The notes under the pieces: generated by a model
What the model was told of the DNA's origin: nothing
Databases searched by the model: none
What the model saw: the letters and a program-made list of their open reading frames with translations, nothing else
Part shown: positions 60,448-64,000 of the stretch, in pieces
Layout of the letters: every line of letters starts with the position of its first letter
Numbering within the stretch: the first letter of the stretch is position 1
Translations under genes and position numbers: made by a program
DNA from: Pseudomonadota bacterium
Lineage (GTDB): Bacteria; Pseudomonadota; Alphaproteobacteria; Rhodobacterales; Rhodobacteraceae
NCBI GenBank assembly: GCA_038533575.1
Contig: JBCAYL010000004.1
Location: 1-64,000 of the forward strand
Direction of reading: 5' to 3'
Length of the DNA stretch: 64,000 nt

Positions 60448-61382
60448 GCGAGGCGCACTGCGGCCACCTCGCGATGCTGGCCTTTTCGGCGCTCGTAGCG
60501 GGCTCATTCGCGCTGGGCGCGCAGGCCGCGAACCTTCTCGATCCCGCGGCGCTAAACGCCGTGCGCTTCGTCATCGCCGCCGCCGTCATCGGAGTGCTCG
60601 GTCTCGCCACGGGCGCGTTCCGGCCGGGCGATGGCGCGGCGCCTTGGCGCTACCTCGTGCTCGGCGCGCTCTTCTCGGCCTATTTCTACCTCATGTTCGA
60701 GGGCCTGAAGACGGCGCCTCCCGTCTCGGCGGCGGCGGTCTTCACGCTAACGCCGCTGATGGCGGCGGGCTTCGGTTGGGTGCTGCTCCGGCAGCGGACG
60801 ACGGGCCGCATGGCGCTGGCTCTGGCGCTCGGGGCAGCGGGCGCGCTCTGGGTTATTTTTCGCGCGGATCTGGCCGCGCTGCTTGCCTTCGAGATCGGCC
60901 GAGGCGAGGCGATCTACTTCTTTGGGTGCCTGGCGCACGCGGTCTACACGCCCATGGTCGCGCGGTTGAACCGCGGCGAGAACCCCATCGCCTTTTCCTT
61001 CGGCACGCTCCTCGCCGGCGGTCTTCTCCTCGGCCTCTTTGGCGCGCCGGAGATCCTCTCGGCCGAGTGGGGCGCGCTGCCATCGATCGTCTGGATCACG
61101 ATCCTCTACACCGCCATCGCCGCCAGCGCGGCGACCTTCGTGCTCCTGCAATACGCGACGCTGCGCCTCCCGTCGGCGAAGGTCATGGCCTACACCTACC
61201 TCACGCCGAGCTGGGTCATCCTCTGGCAGATCGCATTGGTGGGCGACGTGCCCGCGCCGCTCGTGCTGGGCGGCGTGGTCCTGACGGCCACCGCGCTCCT
61301 CATGCTCCTCAAGAGCGAGGCCGCCCCGCCGTCGGATGGACGAGAGGATCTCGAGGGCCTCGGAGCGGGCCCCCGCTCCTAG
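60444..61382 (+). CDS. EamA/DMT-family exporter
   Basis: This 312-residue membrane protein has ten hydrophobic segments in two EamA repeats (first with LNAVRFVIAAAVIGVL, second with VMAYTYLTPSWVILW). Family members export metabolites or amino acids. It is coupled to the LysR gene, so it may share its regulon. The TAG is shared with the convergent ArsR gene through CTAG. Confidence 0.88.
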   Translation: MSEAHCGHLAMLAFSALVAGSFALGAQAANLLDPAALNAVRFVIAAAVIGVLGLATGAFRPGDGAAPWRYLVLGALFSAYFYLMFEGLKTAPPVSAAAVFTLTPLMAAGFGWVLLRQRTTGRMALALALGAAGALWVIFRADLAALLAFEIGRGEAIYFFGCLAHAVYTPMVARLNRGENPIAFSFGTLLAGGLLLGLFGAPEILSAEWGALPSIVWITILYTAIAASAATFVLLQYATLRLPSAKVMAYTYLTPSWVILWQIALVGDVPAPLVLGGVVLTATALLMLLKSEAAPPSDGREDLEGLGAGPRS

Positions 61383-61714
61383 CTTTCGGCGGGGGCGTCC
61401 GGCAATTCGCGGGCGAGGAAGGCCTCGAAGGCCTCCAGATTGACCGCCTCGAACTGGCCAAAGCTCTGCATCCACACGGATGCGTCGCGCAGCGCGTCCG
61501 GCTCGAGCTTGCACCACTTCACCCGGCCCCGCTTTTCCTGGCTGACGAGGCCCGCGGCGGTTAGGACGCCTAGATGCTTGGAAATGGCGGCCAGCGACAT
61601 CTCGAAGGGCTCGGCCACGTCGGTGACGGCCATGTCGTCCTCCAAGAGCATCTGGAGGATCGCGCGGCGCGTGGGATCGGCGAGGGCAGCGAAGACGGTA
61701 TCGAGACTGGCCAT
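61379..61714 (-). CDS. ArsR-family transcriptional regulator
   Basis: This 111-residue winged-helix regulator has ALADPTRRAILQMLLED, the recognition helix MSLAAISKHLGVLTAAGLV and the wing KRGRVKWCKL. The cysteine in VKWC is single and no metal-site CxC pair is visible, so it is probably not a classical metal sensor. ATG 61714 is used. No target gene is adjacent in the same direction; convergent to EamA. Confidence 0.88.
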   Translation of the reverse strand: MASLDTVFAALADPTRRAILQMLLEDDMAVTDVAEPFEMSLAAISKHLGVLTAAGLVSQEKRGRVKWCKLEPDALRDASVWMQSFGQFEAVNLEAFEAFLARELPDAPAES

Positions 61715-61949
61715 GGGGCGGCGTAGCCCGGCGCGGGCGGTCGGATCAAGCTCCGGGCCCCGATCCTCAACTGATTGGTTGAATCTTCCGCGCCGGACCT
61801 CCGGCGGTGAGGCGTGGCCGATCGTGATCAATGGCTCGAATAATCTGTTTTATTTCCGTAACTTGCCGGCGTCTCCCCGGCCCGTCACCCGCAATTGACT
61901 TCACCAGCCCCGTTGCATACCACCTCCGCGAGTTCCGCAGGAGGCTCCG
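61715..61949. promoter_or_regulatory. atp F0 operon upstream region
   Basis: This 235-nt divergent spacer must contain the atpI and ArsR promoters. An AT-rich stretch (AATAATCTGTTTTATTTCCG) at about 61839-61858 is the best candidate for a promoter core but no clear -35/-10 pair was resolved. CAGGAGG precedes the atpI GTG. Confidence 0.35.
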
Positions 61950-62273
61950 GTGAGCGACGAAAAGCGCATGGCTGAGCTGGAGGCGCGCCTCGCAGCCGCC
62001 AAAGCGCGTCACGAGGCCGAGCCGCCCCGCGGAGACGAGCACTATACGATGGCCAATGTGGCCTGGCGCATGGTGATCGAGCTGGTGGCGGGCATCGTCG
62101 TCGGTTTCGGGATTGGGATCGGGCTGGACAGCCTCTTCGGCACTACGCCGATCTTCCTTATCCTGTTCATATTGTTTGGCCTTGCGGCGGGCATCAACGT
62201 GATGATGCGCACTGCCAAGGAGGTCCAGGAGAAGCAGGCGGCCGAGGCTGCCAAGGAGAACGCGGATGGCTGA
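61950..62273 (+). CDS. atpI: ATP synthase F0 subunit I (AtpI-like)
   Basis: This 107-residue protein has an acidic N-terminal helix and two membrane segments ([18 protein letters not shown] and [18 protein letters not shown]), then MMRTAKE. AtpI helps c-ring assembly. GTG 61950 follows CAGGAGG. It overlaps atpB by 8 nt. Confidence 0.9.
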   Translation: MSDEKRMAELEARLAAAKARHEAEPPRGDEHYTMANVAWRMVIELVAGIVVGFGIGIGLDSLFGTTPIFLILFILFGLAAGINVMMRTAKEVQEKQAAEAAKENADG

Positions 62274-63024
62274 CGGCACGGAGGGCGGTGGTCTCTCGAT
62301 CAAGCCCATGGATCAGTTCGAGGTGAAGTCGCTCTTCGGCGCGGGCGACGGTGGCATCGGCATGTTCACCATCACCAACGTCACGCTCTGGATGGCGCTG
62401 GCGGTGGTGGCGACGGTGCTGACCTTCGTGGTGGCCACGCGGGGCCGCGCCGTGATCCCGAGCCGCGCACAGTCTGTCGCCGAGCTCTTTTACGGCTTCG
62501 TGCACAACATGGTCGTCGATGTGGCGGGCAAGGACGCTGTGAAGTTCTTTCCCTACATCATGACGCTCTTCGTTTTCATCTTCTTCGCGAACTTCCTCGG
62601 GCTCATCCCGATGAGCTTCACGACCACCTCGCACATCGCGGTCACGGCCGTCCTCGCGCTCGGCGTCTTTCTGACGGTCACCATCGTGGGCTTCGTCAAG
62701 AATGGCGCGGGCTTTCTCAGCCTCTTCTGGGTCTCGGCCGCACCGCTGCCGCTGCGCCCGGTGCTCGCGATCATCGAGATCATCTCTTACTTCGTGCGCC
62801 CGGTGAGCCACTCCATTCGTTTGGCCGGCAACATGATGGCCGGTCACGCGGTCCTGAAGGTGTTCGCGGGCTTTGCCGCGGCGGGCATCGCATTCGCACC
62901 GGTTTCAGTGATCGCCGTGACGGCGGTCTACGGGCTCGAGGTGCTGGTATCGGCCATCCAGGCCTACGTCTTCACCATTCTCACCTGCGTGTATCTCAAG
63001 GACGCACTGCACCCGCATCACTAA
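62266..63024 (+). CDS. atpB: ATP synthase F0 subunit a
   Basis: This 252-residue subunit a has [13 protein letters not shown]-like [16 protein letters not shown], the essential Arg in [19 protein letters not shown], and the terminal segment [17 protein letters not shown]. It forms the proton path against the c ring. A GGTGCGC repeat and an 80-nt gap follow before atpE. Confidence 0.96.
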   Translation: MADGTEGGGLSIKPMDQFEVKSLFGAGDGGIGMFTITNVTLWMALAVVATVLTFVVATRGRAVIPSRAQSVAELFYGFVHNMVVDVAGKDAVKFFPYIMTLFVFIFFANFLGLIPMSFTTTSHIAVTAVLALGVFLTVTIVGFVKNGAGFLSLFWVSAAPLPLRPVLAIIEIISYFVRPVSHSIRLAGNMMAGHAVLKVFAGFAAAGIAFAPVSVIAVTAVYGLEVLVSAIQAYVFTILTCVYLKDALHPHH

Positions 63025-63029
63025 GGTTC

Positions 63030-63053
63030 GGTGCGCGGCTCGCGCACCCTACG
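63030..63053 (+). repeat. GGTGCGC hairpin between atpB and atpE
   Basis: GGTGCGCG (63030-63037) pairs with CGCGCACC (63041-63048), followed by CTACG. It belongs to the family seen at 7693 and 13788-13843. Confidence 0.6.
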
Positions 63054-63104
63054 ATTAACGGCGGACAGCCCGCCAAGGACTTCCAAGCTCAAGGAGATAA
63101 GGAC

Positions 63105-63341
63105 ATGGAAGGCGATATCGCACAAATGGGTCAATTCATCGGCGCAGGCCTCGCAGCCATCGGCTCGGGCGCAGCTGCCATCGGTGTGGGCCACGTGGCC
63201 GGCAACTTCCTCGCCGGCGCCCTGCGCAACCCGTCCGCCGCCGGCGGCCAGACCGCAACGCTCTTCATCGGCATCGCATTCGCAGAAGCGCTCGGGATCT
63301 TCTCGTTCCTCGTCGCTCTGCTCCTGATGTTCGCCGTCTGA
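63105..63341 (+). CDS. atpE: ATP synthase F0 subunit c
   Basis: This 78-residue subunit c is two membrane helices around the polar loop LRNPSA. The proton-carrying acid is the Glu in [27 protein letters not shown] precedes the ATG. It is likely inserted by YidC. Confidence 0.96.
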   Translation: MEGDIAQMGQFIGAGLAAIGSGAAAIGVGHVAGNFLAGALRNPSAAGGQTATLFIGIAFAEALGIFSFLVALLLMFAV

Positions 63342-63415
63342 TACTCCGTCCTTTGAGCTGCCCCGGCCCCTCGATGTAGGGTGTCGGGGTGACCTCATCC
63401 TGCTAGGAGGACAGC

Positions 63416-63946
63416 ATGGCTGACGAAGCCACCGCGGCAGAGGGCGCAGCAAGCAGCCCGGGCATGCCGCAACTCGATTTCTCGACGTTCCCGAACCAGA
63501 TCCTTTGGCTCGTGGTGACGCTCGTCGTGATCTACTTCATCCTGGCGCGCGTGGCGTTGCCGCGGATCGGGGGCGTCTTGGCCGAACGTGCCGGGACGAT
63601 CACCAACGACATCGCCGCGGCGGAGGAGTTGAAATCCCGCGCCGCCGACGCCGAAGAGGCCTACAACAAGGCCCTCGCCGATGCGCGCTCGGAAGCGCAG
63701 AAGATCGCCGCCAAGACCAAGGCAGACATTCAGGCGCAGCTCGATAAGGAGCTCGAGAAGGCCGATGCCGAGATCGCGGCCCGCACGGCGGAAAGCGAGA
63801 AGGCCATCGCCGCCATCCGTGAAAGCGCCGTTGAGAGCATCGCCGAGGTTGCACGCGACACCGCGGGCGAGATCGTCTCGGCCCTGGGCGGCAAGGCCGA
63901 CGAGAAGGCCGTGAGCGCTGCTATCGACGACCGGATGAAAGGATAA
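63416..63946 (+). CDS. atpG: ATP synthase F0 subunit b'
   Basis: This 176-residue protein has an N-terminal membrane segment ([22 protein letters not shown]) followed by a long helical stalk domain. Alphaproteobacteria have paired b' and b genes; b' comes first, as here. The name atpX is also used. AGGAGGACAGC precedes the ATG; atpF starts 4 nt after the stop. Confidence 0.92.
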   Translation: MADEATAAEGAASSPGMPQLDFSTFPNQILWLVVTLVVIYFILARVALPRIGGVLAERAGTITNDIAAAEELKSRAADAEEAYNKALADARSEAQKIAAKTKADIQAQLDKELEKADAEIAARTAESEKAIAAIRESAVESIAEVARDTAGEIVSALGGKADEKAVSAAIDDRMKG

Positions 63947-63950
63947 AGCC

Positions 63951-64000
63951 ATGCGCAAGCTTCTGATCCTCGCCGCCATGGTCGCTGCGAGCCCGGCCCT
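63951..64000 (+). CDS. atpF: ATP synthase F0 subunit b, 5' end
   Basis: The first 16 codons (MRKLLILAAMVAASPA…) are present before the window edge. The signal-like start is typical of Rhodobacteraceae AtpF. Its place 4 nt after subunit b' supports the assignment; the rest is outside the window. Confidence 0.8.
   Translation, partial: MRKLLILAAMVAASPA

Noticed and set aside
1-64000. CRISPR array, prophage or rRNA operon
   Set aside because: No regularly spaced repeats, integrase or phage structural genes, or rRNA sequence were seen; tRNA-Arg at 48234 is the only RNA gene recognised.

Overview
The window is chromosomal DNA of a GC-rich alphaproteobacterium, most likely a member of the Roseobacter group (Rhodobacteraceae). 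This rests on gene content: a bztABCD glutamate/glutamine/aspartate/asparagine transporter, MipZ instead of MinCD, an ATP12-type F1 assembly chaperone, an AtpI-B-E-B'-B ATP synthase F0 operon, a LuxR/LuxI pair, and an EF-Tu gene in front of the S10 operon. The genus is not decided.

Bases 1-22340 hold the end of tuf and the S10-spc-alpha ribosomal superoperon on the + strand: rpsJ, rplCDW, rplB, rpsS, rplV, rpsC, rplP, rpmC, rpsQ, rplN, rplX, rplE, rpsN, rpsH, rplF, rplR, rpsE, rpmD, rplO, secY, adk, rpsM, rpsK, rpoA, rplQ. Gene order is ancestral, but the cluster is interrupted five times. The inserts are: (i) rplW-rplB: a cold-shock gene, an antisense parDE toxin-antitoxin pair, a 139-bp copy of the cold-shock gene's 3' end and two unknown genes; (ii) rplP-rpmC: OsmC and an antisense 2OG-Fe(II) oxygenase-like gene; (iii) rpsQ-rplN: antisense LysE exporter; (iv) rpmD-rplO: antisense membrane protein and VWA protein; (v) adk-rpsM: two small membrane proteins. 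Terminators follow rplW, rplP, rpsQ and rpmD, and a tandem palindromic operator precedes rplB, so the superoperon is probably several transcription units.

Bases 22499-28024 carry luxR-luxI, then a tightly coupled housekeeping run: rarA, crcB, rluC-type synthase, HAD phosphatase, ATP12. Bases 28324-33094 are bztABCD with a strong hairpin after bztA. Bases 33127-39272 (mostly -) carry sixA-like, ferredoxin-like, argB, an SDR (+), engB, MOSC and yidC. Bases 39565-44122 carry a GGDEF/EAL protein, ttcA, a DUF3833 lipoprotein (+), a DUF1127-like small protein, yidD, rnpA and rpmH; with yidC-engB-argB this is a stretched version of the usual rpmH-rnpA-yidD-yidC block.

Bases 44486-48310 carry a TVP38 membrane protein, a flavin disulfide oxidoreductase, a histidine kinase and tRNA-Arg(ACG), whose 5' end overlaps the kinase stop. 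Bases 48519-51698 hold a double cold-shock-domain protein, mipZ, DUF2461 and a Tat-exported beta-lactamase-fold protein. Bases 51785-58014 (-) are the ffh, (GNAT x3), chorismate mutase, rpsP, small secreted protein, rimM, trmD, rplS, rpmE run. Bases 58329-61714 hold DoxX, azoR with a divergent LysR regulator, an EamA exporter and ArsR. The window ends in the F0 operon atpI-atpB-atpE-atpF'-atpF, with atpF cut by the window edge.

Several intergenic hairpin families recur, notably GGTGCGC/GCGCACC elements and hairpins centred on TTTTGCAAAA. Functional calls come from recognising protein families by eye; no database search was run.
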